Of a stretch of DNA of 64,000 nt, positions 1-8,139 are shown piece by piece. The position numbers and the translations under genes are program-made. Origin of the DNA: JAAYDS01 sp012729155 (GTDB lineage: Bacteria > Chloroflexota > Anaerolineae > UBA1429); NCBI GenBank assembly GCA_036774405.1, contig DAIPBO010000003.1, positions 1 to 64,000 of the forward strand, given 5' to 3'. Positions within the stretch are counted from its first letter, which is position 1. The number at the start of each line of letters is the position of its first letter. Under the pieces are notes generated by a model, which was not told where the DNA came from, ran no database searches, and was given only the letters and a program-made list of their open reading frames with translations.

Positions 1-55
1 CAGGCGTGAGCTGCTTGACGGTGCCCTTGAGGACATTGCGTGCAGAGAGTTGCAT
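1..55 (-). CDS. Molybdenum-pterin-binding (Mop/TOBE) protein, N-terminal fragment
   Basis: Only the first 18 codons lie in the window; the gene runs off the left edge. The start ATG is at 55 on the minus strand, and the peptide begins MQLSARNVLKGTVKQLTP. This matches the opening of Mop/TOBE (molbindin) domains, where LSARNxLKGTV is the first conserved strand. Such proteins bind molybdate or tungstate in the cytoplasm, either as small storage proteins or as domains of ModE/ModC-type proteins. An N-terminal Mop domain starting at residue 1 favours a small molbindin-like protein, but the rest cannot be seen. A GGGGTG ribosome-binding site and a promoter at 88-116 lie just upstream. Confidence 0.7.
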   Translation of the reverse strand, partial: MQLSARNVLKGTVKQLTP

Positions 56-87
56 GGTTAAAGCACCCCTGTTGATAAACCTCTGGT

Positions 88-116
88 ATGGTAGCATAGG
101 GCGTCGGCGTTGACAA
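88..116 (-). promoter_or_regulatory. Sigma70-type promoter of the Mop gene
   Basis: On the minus strand TTGTCA (116-111) and TACCAT (93-88) are separated by 17 bp, about 33 nt upstream of the ATG at 55. Spacing is ideal and both hexamers match consensus in four or five positions. Confidence 0.5.
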
Positions 117-180
117 GCCGCGCGCCCAGGGCACACCAAGGTCGCTGCCGGGGCGATGGGGCGCCACAGGGCGATGGCGC

Positions 181-1203
181 TCAGGCGGCCTCGGGCCGGT
201 AGCGCTCACCGCGCCAAAAGCCGCGCTTCCCGAGCGCCTTGCCGGCGGCCACCAGCCCCAGCATGATGGGCACCTCCCAAAAGAGGCCCATGGTGGTACC
301 CAGCGCCGCCATCGAGCCGACGCCGTACATGGCCACGGCGGTGGCGATGGCGATCTCAAAGTGGCTCGACGAGCCGATGAGCACGGTGATGATCGCCTCG
401 CGGTAGGCCAGGCCGGCGGCGCGGGTGATCAGCAGGTTAAAGCCCACCACGATGACAAAGTGCAGCAGCAACGGTGCCGAGACGAGCAGCAGCAGATTCA
501 GGTTGCCCAGCAGCACGTTGCCGTTGAGCGAAAAGAGCACCACCAGTGTGGTCAGCAGCGCCACCATGGCCACCCGCTCGACGATGTGGCGGTAGACGTT
601 GTTGAACCAGGCCTCGCCGCGGGCGCGTACCAGCAGGCGCCTCGAGAGGACGCCCAGCACCAGCGGCAGGCCGACGAACACCAGCGCGGAGATGGCCAGC
701 AGGGCGCGATCGACGGGGATGCCTTGCAGCCCCGTGAGCAGGCCGACGACCGGCACGTACAGCGCCATGATGGTGAGCGTGTTCAGGCTGGTGTTGACCA
801 CGTTCTGCTCTTGATTGCCGCGGGCCAGGCGGCCCCACACCAGCACCATGGCCGTACAGGGGCTCGAGCCCAGCAGGATCACCGCCACGGTCAGTTGCTC
901 GTGGCCGCGCAAAAAGAGGCGCGCCAGGGCCGCGGCCAGCAGCGGCGCCACGAGCCAGTTGGAGAGCAGCGTGAGCAGAATGGGGCGCGGGTTGCGGCGT
1001 AGCTTTTTGAGCTCGGCCACCTGCAGGTTGAGCAGCGCGGGGTACATCATTAGGAACAGGCAGAGGCCGATGGGGATCGAGATGCCGTGCACCTGCCAGC
1101 TATCGATGGCCTCGCCCAGGCCGGGGATGGTGCGCGAGAGCAACACCCCCGCGGCCATGCACAGCACCACCCACACCGCCAGAAACTTTTCAAAGGTCTT
1201 CAC
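181..1203 (-). CDS. acr3: Arsenite efflux pump, ACR3 family
   Basis: A 340-residue integral membrane protein with about ten hydrophobic segments, the normal size for ACR3 permeases of the bile-acid/arsenite transporter superfamily. It exports As(III) across the inner membrane using the proton gradient. Residues 112-124 read GSSPCTAMVLVWG, the ACR3 signature; its cysteine (Cys116) corresponds to the thiolate essential in characterised ACR3 proteins. A conserved acidic residue follows near the C terminus in LFWEVP. The start is a GTG at 1203 with GGAGG about 7 nt upstream. It lies 84 bp downstream of arsR on the same strand, with a candidate ArsR operator between them, so it is probably arsenite-inducible. 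No arsC reductase is visible in the window. Confidence 0.93.
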   Translation of the reverse strand: MKTFEKFLAVWVVLCMAAGVLLSRTIPGLGEAIDSWQVHGISIPIGLCLFLMMYPALLNLQVAELKKLRRNPRPILLTLLSNWLVAPLLAAALARLFLRGHEQLTVAVILLGSSPCTAMVLVWGRLARGNQEQNVVNTSLNTLTIMALYVPVVGLLTGLQGIPVDRALLAISALVFVGLPLVLGVLSRRLLVRARGEAWFNNVYRHIVERVAMVALLTTLVVLFSLNGNVLLGNLNLLLLVSAPLLLHFVIVVGFNLLITRAAGLAYREAIITVLIGSSSHFEIAIATAVAMYGVGSMAALGTTMGLFWEVPIMLGLVAAGKALGKRGFWRGERYRPEAA

Positions 1204-1226
1204 CGTCCGCCTCCATGCAGAGATGC

Positions 1227-1242
1227 TTCAAAGAATGTTGAT
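1227..1242 (-). promoter_or_regulatory. Candidate ArsR operator upstream of acr3
   Basis: TTCAA-N6-TTGAT (read on the plus strand; ATCAA-N6-TTGAA on the minus strand) lies 24-39 bp upstream of the acr3 GTG. It matches the imperfect dyad ATCAA-N6-TTGAT described for several ArsR repressors. A second copy overlaps the arsR start (1664-1679). Confidence 0.55.
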
Positions 1243-1287
1243 GCGTTGGCCCAAAAAAAGAGAGAGCAGAGCGGCGACGCCGGCGCC

Positions 1288-1671
1288 CTAACCGCCGTCT
1301 GACGGCGGGCCGCACGCTCGCGGGCCGCACGCTCGCGGGCCGCAATCGGGCCGGCGCGGCATGATGCGGGCCGGGTCGAGCAGCGTCGAGACCGCCTGAC
1401 GCAGCGCCATCAGCACGGGCCGGCGCACGGTGTAATAGATCCAGCGCGCGTCCTGCTCGTCGCGGGCCGAGGCGACCAGGCCGGCGGCCTCGAGCAGGTG
1501 CAGGTGATAGGAGAGCAGGTTGGGCGCGAGGCCGAGCTGTACGGCCAGCTCGCAGTTGCAGTGCGTGCCCTGCATCAGCAGGTCGACGATCTGCAGGCGC
1601 GTGGGGTGCGCCAGGGTCTTGAGGACGTCGGCCAGAGCCACGCTGTCGTCGGTGGATAGTTGCTTCAACAT
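1288..1671 (-). CDS. arsR: ArsR-family metalloregulatory repressor
   Basis: A 127-residue winged-helix repressor. Residues 18-33 (KTLAHPTRLQIVDLLM) and the recognition helix region (QLGLAPNLLSYHLHLL, about 45-60) are typical of the ArsR/SmtB family. The metal site is seen as HCNCELA, with Cys38 and Cys40 in the position of the CxC As(III) ligands. The ATG at 1671 was chosen over an upstream in-frame start at 1722 because the family fold begins here and the dyad operator surrounds it. The C terminus carries a repeated RACGP motif encoded by a short DNA repeat, adding two or three extra cysteines outside the core fold. acr3 follows, so the role is arsenite-responsive autorepression of the pair. 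Confidence 0.9.
   Translation of the reverse strand: MLKQLSTDDSVALADVLKTLAHPTRLQIVDLLMQGTHCNCELAVQLGLAPNLLSYHLHLLEAAGLVASARDEQDARWIYYTVRRPVLMALRQAVSTLLDPARIMPRRPDCGPRACGPRACGPPSDGG
1305..1344. repeat. 15-bp in-frame tandem repeat in the arsR 3' end
   Basis: The unit gcgggccgcacgctc occurs at 1305-1319 and 1320-1334, then ten bases of a third copy. Being a multiple of three, it keeps the frame and encodes repeated Arg-Ala-Cys-Gly-Pro. Confidence 0.85.
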
Positions 1672-1679
1672 GGCTTGAA
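1664..1679 (-). promoter_or_regulatory. Candidate ArsR operator over the arsR start codon
   Basis: TTCAA-N6-TTGAA; the ATG at 1671-1669 sits inside the 6-bp spacer. Dyad and spacing equal those of the site upstream of acr3, consistent with autoregulation. Confidence 0.5.
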
Positions 1680-1732
1680 TTATATCCACGCCAGGCCGGG
1701 CGTCAAGGGCGCCGCGGGGCAAGGGCTATCGC

Positions 1733-2845
1733 TCAGGCGCCCGCCATCACCTCGCGGTAAAAGGCCACCGTCTGTCGGGCGATGGCGGTCTGCGTGTAAT
1801 AGTCGAGCACGCGTTCGCGGCCGCGCAGGCCCAGTAGCTCGCGCAAGGCGGGGTCGTCGCGCAGCTCGGCCAGTTGCTGGCGCAGCATGCTCGACGAGCG
1901 CTCGCGAAAGAGCATGCCGGCGGCGCCCACCACACGGGGGATCTCGCCGCTGCTCGAGCCGATGACGGGCACGCCGCAGGCCATGGCCTCGATCAGCACG
2001 CGGCCGAACTGCTCCTTCCAGTTTGGGCGCGTCAGCGAGGGCAGCACCAGCACGTCGAGCTCGCGGTAGCGGGCTGGCATCTCGGTAGACGAGACACGGT
2101 CGTTGATCTCGATGCGGTCGCTGAGGTTGGCGGCGGCGATGGTGCGCTCTAGCGGCTCGCGGAAGGGGCCCGAGCCGTAAAAGCGCGCTCGCCAGTCGCC
2201 CTCGAGGCCCGCCAGCGCCTCGACCAGCACCAGCAACCCCTTTTCTTTGACCAGGCGGCCGGCATAGCCGATGGTAAAGGGGCGGCCAGGCACGGCAGGC
2301 TCGCCTGGCCCGGGCGCAAAGCGCTCGGCATCGACGCCGAACTGGGGCACCACGCGCACTGGCCCCTGATAGCCTTTGCCGCGCAGCACGCTCACAGCAT
2401 CGGCGTTGCCGGCCAGGGCGCCGTGAACGCCGCGGTAGACGGCGCGCTCGAACCAGTAAAAGGGCGGTGGATAGCGCCGCGAGATGTTCTGCCAGGTGAA
2501 AAAGAGGCTGCGGGCGCCCACAGAACGGGCCGCGCGCATGGCCTGGTGTGCGGCCAGGTTGTAGGGCTCTTCGTCGATGTGCACCAGGTCGGGCCGTGCC
2601 TCGCGCAGCAGGCCCTTGAGGCCGGGGTACCAGTGCCAGTGATAGGCGCCGTTGCAGGCCATGGGCGCTACCACCAGCTCATACCCCGAGACGTGCGCTC
2701 GCTCTAGCTCGATGCGGTGGCCGCTGTCGCGCCAGTAGGGTGGCACGATGGCCGTCAGTTCGATGTCGTCGTGCGACGCGATGGCCTCGAGCTTGGTTTG
2801 ATAGGCCCCAACGACGCAGGCCTTGCTGATGATGGTGACGCGCAC
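1733..2845 (-). CDS. Glycosyltransferase family 4 protein
   Basis: A 370-residue GT-B enzyme that should transfer a sugar from an activated donor to a lipid or glycan acceptor at the cytoplasmic membrane face. The N-terminal Rossmann half begins MRVTIISK. The C-terminal half has FTIGYAGRLVKEKG (donor-side loop), LDVLVLPSLTRP and the EQFGRVLIEAMACGVPVIGS motif, which holds the GT4 E-x7-E-type nucleotide-sugar site. The start is GTG at 2845 with GAGGG about 5 nt upstream. It follows pyrB on the same strand after 82 bp, and no other glycan genes adjoin it, so donor and acceptor cannot be inferred. Confidence 0.85.
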   Translation of the reverse strand: MRVTIISKACVVGAYQTKLEAIASHDDIELTAIVPPYWRDSGHRIELERAHVSGYELVVAPMACNGAYHWHWYPGLKGLLREARPDLVHIDEEPYNLAAHQAMRAARSVGARSLFFTWQNISRRYPPPFYWFERAVYRGVHGALAGNADAVSVLRGKGYQGPVRVVPQFGVDAERFAPGPGEPAVPGRPFTIGYAGRLVKEKGLLVLVEALAGLEGDWRARFYGSGPFREPLERTIAAANLSDRIEINDRVSSTEMPARYRELDVLVLPSLTRPNWKEQFGRVLIEAMACGVPVIGSSSGEIPRVVGAAGMLFRERSSSMLRQQLAELRDDPALRELLGLRGRERVLDYYTQTAIARQTVAFYREVMAGA

Positions 2846-2927
2846 CGTTCCCTCTTGTGTCGACGCTACAGTCTAAATGACGAGTATACCCGAGACAGGC
2901 CCCCATGGCAATGTCTCCCGCGGGCGC

Positions 2928-3926
2928 TCAAGCCTTGCCCAGCACGGCCGCCAGCAGCGCCATGCGGATGAACATGCCATTCTGCACCTGCCGAAAGTAG
3001 GCGGCGCGCGGGTCGGCGTCGACCGACGTGTGGATCTCGCCCACACGCGGCAGCGGGTGCATGATGACCATCTTCTCTTTGGCCTGGCGCATCAGCGCCG
3101 GTGTGATCTCGTAGGCGTCTTTGACCTCGTCGTAGGCGGCTGCGTCGCCAAAGCGCTCTTTTTGGATGCGGGTGACATAGAGCACGTCGGCGTCGCCGAT
3201 GACGTCTTGCACGTTATCGCTCTCGCGCACGTTGATGCCGCTGTCGATGACGGTGTTCATCAGGTTAAGGGGCAGGCGCAACGTGTCTGGCGAGACAAAA
3301 CGCAGGCTGACGTTGTATTGCAGCAGCAGGCGGGTGAGCGAGTGCACAGTGCGGCCATAGCGCAGGTCGCCTACCATGGCCACCTTGAGGCCATCGACGC
3401 CGCCCAGCTCTTCGTAGATGGTGAACAGGTCGAGCAGGGCCTGGGTGGGGTGCTCGCCGACGCCATCGCCGCCGTTGATGATGGGCACAGTGGCGGCCTC
3501 GGCGGCCACCTGGGCCGAGCCTACGTCTGGGTGGCGCAGCACGATGACGTCGCTATATTGCTCGAGCACGCGGATGGTGTCGGGCAGGCTCTCGCCCTTG
3601 GACACGCTCGAGAACTGCACGCCCTGGGTGATGGGGATGACCGTGCCGCCCAGGCGCTGCATGGCGGCGATGAACGAGGCGCTGGTGCGCGTCGAGGGCT
3701 CGTAGAACAGGCAGGTGAGCACATAGCCGCGCAGCAGGTCGCAGGCGCCGGCGTGGGCCACCAGGTCGCGCATCTCGTCGGCGCGCTGAAAGAGATAGGC
3801 CAGGCGGCGGCGGTCGAACTGGTCGACGGCGATGATATCCTGGCCGAGGAACTCGGTGTAGGGTGCGGCGCGGCCGGGCTGGCTGGCCAGGTCGAACAGC
3901 GGCGTGAGGTTACCATCGTATCCCAT
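2928..3926 (-). CDS. pyrB: Aspartate carbamoyltransferase catalytic chain
   Basis: Catalyses carbamoyl phosphate plus L-aspartate to N-carbamoyl-L-aspartate, the committed step of pyrimidine synthesis. The 332-residue chain shows the carbamoyl-phosphate motif YEPSTRTSASF (about 75-85), GDGVGEHPTQALLDL (about 153-168) and the aspartate-side MHPLPR motif near 280. The N-terminal extension of about 25 residues is slightly long for the family. The ATG at 3926 has AGGAGGAG upstream and lies 3 bp after the pyrC stop, so the two are co-transcribed and probably translationally coupled. No pyrI regulatory-chain gene is present, suggesting an unregulated trimer or a PyrC-associated form. Confidence 0.97.
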   Translation of the reverse strand: MGYDGNLTPLFDLASQPGRAAPYTEFLGQDIIAVDQFDRRRLAYLFQRADEMRDLVAHAGACDLLRGYVLTCLFYEPSTRTSASFIAAMQRLGGTVIPITQGVQFSSVSKGESLPDTIRVLEQYSDVIVLRHPDVGSAQVAAEAATVPIINGGDGVGEHPTQALLDLFTIYEELGGVDGLKVAMVGDLRYGRTVHSLTRLLLQYNVSLRFVSPDTLRLPLNLMNTVIDSGINVRESDNVQDVIGDADVLYVTRIQKERFGDAAAYDEVKDAYEITPALMRQAKEKMVIMHPLPRVGEIHTSVDADPRAAYFRQVQNGMFIRMALLAAVLGKA

Positions 3927-3929
3927 GGG

Positions 3930-4976
3930 TCACTCCTCCTGATAGTCAAGCACACGGCCGTCATCGACCAGCAGGCGGCCGCGCAGGCACACGCGCAGCA
4001 GCCGCCCCACAACGGGGCGGCCGGCAAAGGGCGTCCAGCCGCACTTGGTGTAGAGACACTCGTTGGCGAGTGTGTGGCGCGCCGCCAGGTCGACCTCGAT
4101 CCAGCTTTCGTGCTGGGCGGGCAGGCCATAGATGCGGCGCGGGTTGGTGTCGAGCAGCGCCACCAGGCGCTCGAGGGTCAGGCGGCCATCGTGCACGGCG
4201 TCGAGCAGCAGCGGCAGGGCGGTCTCGAGGCCGGGCACGCCGGGCGGCGGGTTGGCGCCGCGCTTTTCGGCCGGGGTGTGGGGGGCGTGGTCGGTGGCCA
4301 CACAGTCGATGGTCTGGCCGAGCGCGGCCCACAGCGCGGCCTGGTCGTCGGCGCTGCCCAGGGTGGGGCGCATGTCGGCCCAGGGGCCCAGGCGCGCGGC
4401 GTCGTCGGCGGTAAGGAAGAGGTGGTGCGGCGTCACCTCGCAGGTGACGGGCAGCCCCTGGGCCCGCGCCTTGGCGATCAGCTCGACCTCGGCGCGCCGC
4501 GAGACGTGGCAGATGTGCACGGCGCGGCCACAGGCGGCGGCCAGGCCGATGGCCGCCGCCACCGAGGCGCCCTCGGCGTGAACGGCGATGGGCCGGGCCT
4601 GAGGCCAGCCGTCAAACGTGGCGGCCAGGTGCGGCAGGGCGGTCATGCGCAGGGGGCCGTAGGTCTCGTCCATGTAGAGCTTGAGGCCCACGGCGCGTTG
4701 ACCCAGCGCGGGCAGGGCGGCGAGGTGCTCGGGCGCGGCGCCCGCCAGCAGGTGCACGTCGCAGCGCGCCTCATGGTCGGCGCGCTCTTGGGCGGCCAGC
4801 CAGCGCTCGAGCGTCACCAGCGGCGGCTGGGTGTTGGGCATGGCCAGCAAGCGGGTAAAGCCGCCGGCCAGCGCCGCGGCCGTGCCAGTGATAAAGTCCT
4901 CTTTGTGCTCGCCCCCGGGCGAACGCAGGTGCACATGGGCGTCGGTCAAGCCGGGCAGCCGCACGATGGTGGCCAA
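3930..4976 (-). CDS. pyrC: Dihydroorotase (amidohydrolase class I)
   Basis: Cyclises N-carbamoyl-aspartate to dihydroorotate, the step after PyrB. Metal-binding motif DAHVHLR is at residues 12-18, followed by PGGEHKEDF. Further family motifs are KLYMDETYGPL, AVHAEG, HICHVSR and ATDHAPHT, together giving the histidine and aspartate ligands of a binuclear zinc site. The start chosen is TTG at 4976 (reads LATIVRLPG) with GAGGGG about 8 nt upstream. A longer frame from GTG 5036 exists but lacks a ribosome-binding site and nearly abuts the preceding gene. It lies directly upstream of pyrB and behind a URO-D-like gene in one minus-strand unit. Confidence 0.94.
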   Translation of the reverse strand: MATIVRLPGLTDAHVHLRSPGGEHKEDFITGTAAALAGGFTRLLAMPNTQPPLVTLERWLAAQERADHEARCDVHLLAGAAPEHLAALPALGQRAVGLKLYMDETYGPLRMTALPHLAATFDGWPQARPIAVHAEGASVAAAIGLAAACGRAVHICHVSRRAEVELIAKARAQGLPVTCEVTPHHLFLTADDAARLGPWADMRPTLGSADDQAALWAALGQTIDCVATDHAPHTPAEKRGANPPPGVPGLETALPLLLDAVHDGRLTLERLVALLDTNPRRIYGLPAQHESWIEVDLAARHTLANECLYTKCGWTPFAGRPVVGRLLRVCLRGRLLVDDGRVLDYQEE

Positions 4977-5046
4977 GCGCGTCCCCTCTCTACAGATCGG
5001 TTCGGCAGGATGATACCCGAGGCTGGCGACGGGCACAAGGCAGGGG

Positions 5047-6168
5047 CTAGGCGGTCAGCGGCAGCCAGCCCTCGCGCGCGATGAACTCGCTCACCCAGGC
5101 CACGCGCTCGATGAGGCTGTCTGGCATGACGTTGTCGGCCACGCCCAGGATGAACGCCTGGCCCGGCGCCACGTCTCGCAAGATGGCCCGCACCGCCGCG
5201 CGAAACTCGCCCTCGGCCACGTGCGGCGAGAGCAGCACCGACGGCAGCCCGCCCCAGATGATGACGCGCTGACCCCAGGCCGCCCGCGCCTGGGCCAGCG
5301 TGGTCGGCACCATCGGCGCGGTGACAAAGCACTCGACCATGTCCCACCCGGCCTGCTCGATGAGCGCCAGGATGGCCGCGGTGTCGTTGTCGGCGTGCAT
5401 GGCCACGCGCAGGCCGCGGCCGTGCAGCAGCGGCAGCAGCTCTTGATAGTAGGGCAGCACGTAGCGGCGAAACAGGCGCGGCGGCGTGAACTGGCTCGAG
5501 AGGTGCACGCCGTGCAGCAGCAGTTGGGCGGGCGAGGCGGCCAGCACGGGCCAGAGCCGCTCGCGCTGCACCTCATGCAGCAGCCCCAGCAGCCGCTCGA
5601 CGGTGGCCGGCCAGTCGGCCAGGTGGTAAAAGCCGTGCTCGTAGCCGGCCAGGTTCTCGAGCCAGTCGTGCAGGGGCACGTCGCCGGCCTCGACCATGGG
5701 CAGGCCGTCGTCGCCGATCTCGGCGTCATAGGCGCGATAGGCCTCGTAGGTGGGGCGCCACTGCATGCGCTCGACCGCCCACGCCCAGGCGGCATAGTCG
5801 GCCTCGCGCTTGAGGGGGTATTCGACGATGCGACCCGGCAGGCCGTCGCGCTCGAGCTCGGGCGACTGTTGCTCGACGCGCTGCAGCGCGCCCAGCGGCG
5901 TGTGCCAGGTGGTGATCAGCCGCCAGCCCTCGCGGCGCGTGCGCACCTCAACGCCATCCAGCACCAGCTCGGCCACGCGGCCATCGCGGGCGGGCGTGCC
6001 CACGCCCAGGTCGCGCTCTACCTGGCGCAGGGTGCTCTCGCGCCAGCGGGCGGGCAGCGTGCCGGCGCGGCGGTGGGCGTTGTACCACAGCAGCAGCCGC
6101 GGGATCCACGGGATGCGGTCGGGCAGCTCGCCCGCCAGAACGGTCAGCAGGCGTTGACGGTCGTTCAT
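5047..6168 (-). CDS. Uroporphyrinogen decarboxylase (URO-D) superfamily protein, probable methyltransferase-like
   Basis: A 373-residue TIM-barrel protein of the URO-D/MtaA-CmuA superfamily. It opens with MNDRQRLLTVLAGELPDRIPW, the usual start of this group ('r..al.ge.pDRiP'). The C-terminal half has RVAMHADNDTAAIL, AGWDMVECF and WGGLPSVLLSP, equivalent to the HsCG..., G.d.i and gnid.. segments that line the barrel. True HemE motifs are absent, so heme synthesis is unlikely. Relatives are mostly corrinoid-linked methyltransferases or uncharacterised catabolic proteins; the HxC-type zinc motif of MtaA is changed to HAD here, so substrate and activity are unknown. It is 26 bp downstream of an NAD-dependent dehydrogenase gene and about 70 bp before pyrC. 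Confidence 0.75.
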   Translation of the reverse strand: MNDRQRLLTVLAGELPDRIPWIPRLLLWYNAHRRAGTLPARWRESTLRQVERDLGVGTPARDGRVAELVLDGVEVRTRREGWRLITTWHTPLGALQRVEQQSPELERDGLPGRIVEYPLKREADYAAWAWAVERMQWRPTYEAYRAYDAEIGDDGLPMVEAGDVPLHDWLENLAGYEHGFYHLADWPATVERLLGLLHEVQRERLWPVLAASPAQLLLHGVHLSSQFTPPRLFRRYVLPYYQELLPLLHGRGLRVAMHADNDTAAILALIEQAGWDMVECFVTAPMVPTTLAQARAAWGQRVIIWGGLPSVLLSPHVAEGEFRAAVRAILRDVAPGQAFILGVADNVMPDSLIERVAWVSEFIAREGWLPLTA

Positions 6169-6194
6169 GGCGCCCCCTTGTGGCGTGCGCTGGC

Positions 6195-7136
6195 TCAGGC
6201 GTCGGGCTGGTCGGCGTCGTCGGCATCGGCCGCAGTGGCGAGCGATTGGCCCAGGGCCTCTTCATAGAGCTGGACGATGGCGGTCGAGTCGAGCGCGCCC
6301 TTACCCAGGCCCTGCGCCTGGGTGTAGAGCTGGTGCACCTCGGCGGTGGCGAACATGGGCACGCCCAGGGCCATGCCGTGTTCGAGGGCCAGGCCCAGGT
6401 CTTTGCGCAGCAGCTCGAGGCGAAAGGCGGGCGCCAGGTTGCCCGTGAGCATGGTGCCCGGCACGCGCTCGTTGAGGATGTAACTGCGTGCCGTCGAGGC
6501 GGCCATGATGCGCTGGGCCACGGCGGTGTCGACGCCCGAGGCCTTGGCCAGCGCCAGCGCCTCGGCGATGGCCACCAGCTCGGCCGCCACCACCAGGTTG
6601 TTGCCCAGCTTGACGGCCAAGGCGGCGCCGTTGGGCCCCACATGGGTGATCGACCGCCCCACGGCCTGCAGCGCGGGCAGGGCGCGCTGGTAGGCAGCGG
6701 GCGAGCCGCCCACCATCACCGCCAGCGTGCCGGCAAGGGCGCCTGCCTGCCCGCCAGAGATGGGCGCGTCGAGCAGCTCGGCGCCGCGGGCGCGGGCCTG
6801 CTCGGCCAGGCGTTGCGAGGTGGCGGGGGCGATGGTGCTGCAGTCGACGATGACCAGCGACGGCTGGCCTGCGGGGCGCTCGGCGCCCGCCAGCACGCCC
6901 TCAGGGCCAGTGAGCACCTGCTCGACGGCGGCGTCGTTGGGCAGGCAGGTAAAGAGCAGCTCGACCTGGGCGGCCAGGGCGGCGGCGGCCGTGGTCTCGC
7001 TGGCGCCCTGGGCCAGCAGCCGCTCGACGGGGGCGCGGTTGCGGTGCGCCAGCACGGCCACGCTGTGGCCCGCCTTGAGCAGGCTGGCGGCCATGGGCTC
7101 GCCCATGGTGCCCACGCCGATGAATCCGATGCGCAT
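6195..7136 (-). CDS. NAD(P)-dependent beta-hydroxyacid dehydrogenase (3-hydroxyisobutyrate dehydrogenase family)
   Basis: A 313-residue enzyme with the Rossmann motif GFIGVGTMGEPMA at residues 4-16, the substrate-loop segment DAPISGGQAGALAGTL (about 117-132) and the catalytic-lysine motif KLGNNLVVAA (about 177). These define the 3-hydroxyisobutyrate / tartronate-semialdehyde reductase family, which interconverts beta-hydroxyacids and semialdehydes in the cytoplasm. The substrate cannot be told from sequence. The ATG at 7136 has GGAGGTGACC upstream. It appears to be the first gene of the minus-strand run leading through the URO-D-like gene to pyrC and pyrB; whether that is one functional pathway or only shared transcription is unknown. 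Confidence 0.88.
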   Translation of the reverse strand: MRIGFIGVGTMGEPMAASLLKAGHSVAVLAHRNRAPVERLLAQGASETTAAAALAAQVELLFTCLPNDAAVEQVLTGPEGVLAGAERPAGQPSLVIVDCSTIAPATSQRLAEQARARGAELLDAPISGGQAGALAGTLAVMVGGSPAAYQRALPALQAVGRSITHVGPNGAALAVKLGNNLVVAAELVAIAEALALAKASGVDTAVAQRIMAASTARSYILNERVPGTMLTGNLAPAFRLELLRKDLGLALEHGMALGVPMFATAEVHQLYTQAQGLGKGALDSTAIVQLYEEALGQSLATAADADDADQPDA

Positions 7137-7254
7137 GCGGTCACCTCCGCTGATGGTGTTTGGTGCCCCTTATGATAGCCGCGATGCCGCTGACATGCCA
7201 GCAGCGCCACGCGGGGGCTCGTGCGTAAACAGCGTACACGTACAAAACCGTAAT

Positions 7255-7283
7255 TTGCACGTGTAATAAAGACTTCATAAAAT
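7255..7283 (+). promoter_or_regulatory. Sigma70-type promoter
   Basis: TTGCAC (7255-7260), 17-bp spacer, TAAAAT (7278-7283), in a locally AT-rich stretch about 50 nt upstream of the ATG at 7333. Confidence 0.6.
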
Positions 7284-7332
7284 AGACGCGGTTTCTGGCC
7301 ATAGCGTTGTTGCTGGGCCAAAGGGGGTGGGC

Positions 7333-8139
7333 ATGGGCGAGCTCTGGTCGAATGCTTACGTCAAGATCGGGCTCACGGCGGTGCTGCTGATCTTGCTCAA
7401 GGTGGCGGCCGATGCCATCCAAGAGCGGCAGGTCTATCGTGTGCATAAGGGGCCGCGCCGCGCACGGCACAGCCCGTTGGAGAGCGAGACGACGCTGGTG
7501 CCCCGCTATCGGCTGCGCGATGACCTTTTCTCGCCGGCCGAGGCCAGTTTTTACCATGTGCTGTTGCAGACGTGCGCCGGCTGGGCGGTGGTGCTGGGCA
7601 AGGTCAACCTGGGCGACCTACTCTATGCGCCGCGAGAGGCCGGCGAGGCGCAGTGGGCCATGTGGAACCGCATCAACCGCAAGCACCTCGACTATGTGCT
7701 TTGCGACCGGCAGACGTTGCGCCCGCTGGTGGCGGTAGAGCTGGACGATGCCTCGCACCGCCTGGCGCGTCGCGCCGAGCGCGATGCCTTTGTAGACCAG
7801 GCCATGGCGCAGGCGGGTTTGGGGCTGGTGCGCGTGCCGGTGCAGCAGGCCTATGCCACCGCCGAGCTGGGCCAGAGGCTGCGCCAGGCCGTGCTGCAGC
7901 CCCAGGCTGCTGTGGCGGCGGTTGCGCCTGCGCTGAACGAGACGACCGTCGGCGCGCCTGTCGAGGCCGAGCCCTGCGCTGCCACGGTGGACACGCTCGC
8001 GCCTGAGGCGCCGCAGTGTCCGCGTTGTGGCGGGCAGATGGTCCTGCGCACGGCGCAGCGCGGTGTGCGCGCCGGCCAGCCTTTTTGGGGCTGCGAGAAC
8101 TATCCGCGCTGCCGCGGCGTGCGCGAGGTTGAGGGCTGA
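7333..8139 (+). CDS. DUF2726 protein with C-terminal topoisomerase-type zinc ribbon
   Basis: A 268-residue protein of three parts. Residues 1-25 are a hydrophobic N-terminal anchor. Residues about 50-190 form a DUF2726-like, restriction-endonuclease-fold domain with LFSPAEASFYHVL, the acidic LDYVLCD and VAVELDDASH; the D...ExD spacing resembles a PD-(D/E)XK nuclease core. The last 40 residues contain CPRCGG...GCENYPRC, the C4 zinc finger of topoisomerase I tails. A nucleic-acid-processing role at the membrane is an inference; DUF2726 proteins have no fixed function. The ATG at 7333 was preferred over the GTG at 7327 because AAGGGGG sits before it. Confidence 0.75.
   Translation: MGELWSNAYVKIGLTAVLLILLKVAADAIQERQVYRVHKGPRRARHSPLESETTLVPRYRLRDDLFSPAEASFYHVLLQTCAGWAVVLGKVNLGDLLYAPREAGEAQWAMWNRINRKHLDYVLCDRQTLRPLVAVELDDASHRLARRAERDAFVDQAMAQAGLGLVRVPVQQAYATAELGQRLRQAVLQPQAAVAAVAPALNETTVGAPVEAEPCAATVDTLAPEAPQCPRCGGQMVLRTAQRGVRAGQPFWGCENYPRCRGVREVEG

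Noticed and set aside
2877..5084. 735-codon open frame on the plus strand
   Set aside because: It is antisense to pyrB and pyrC, whose products are unmistakable. Long antisense frames are expected at this GC content.
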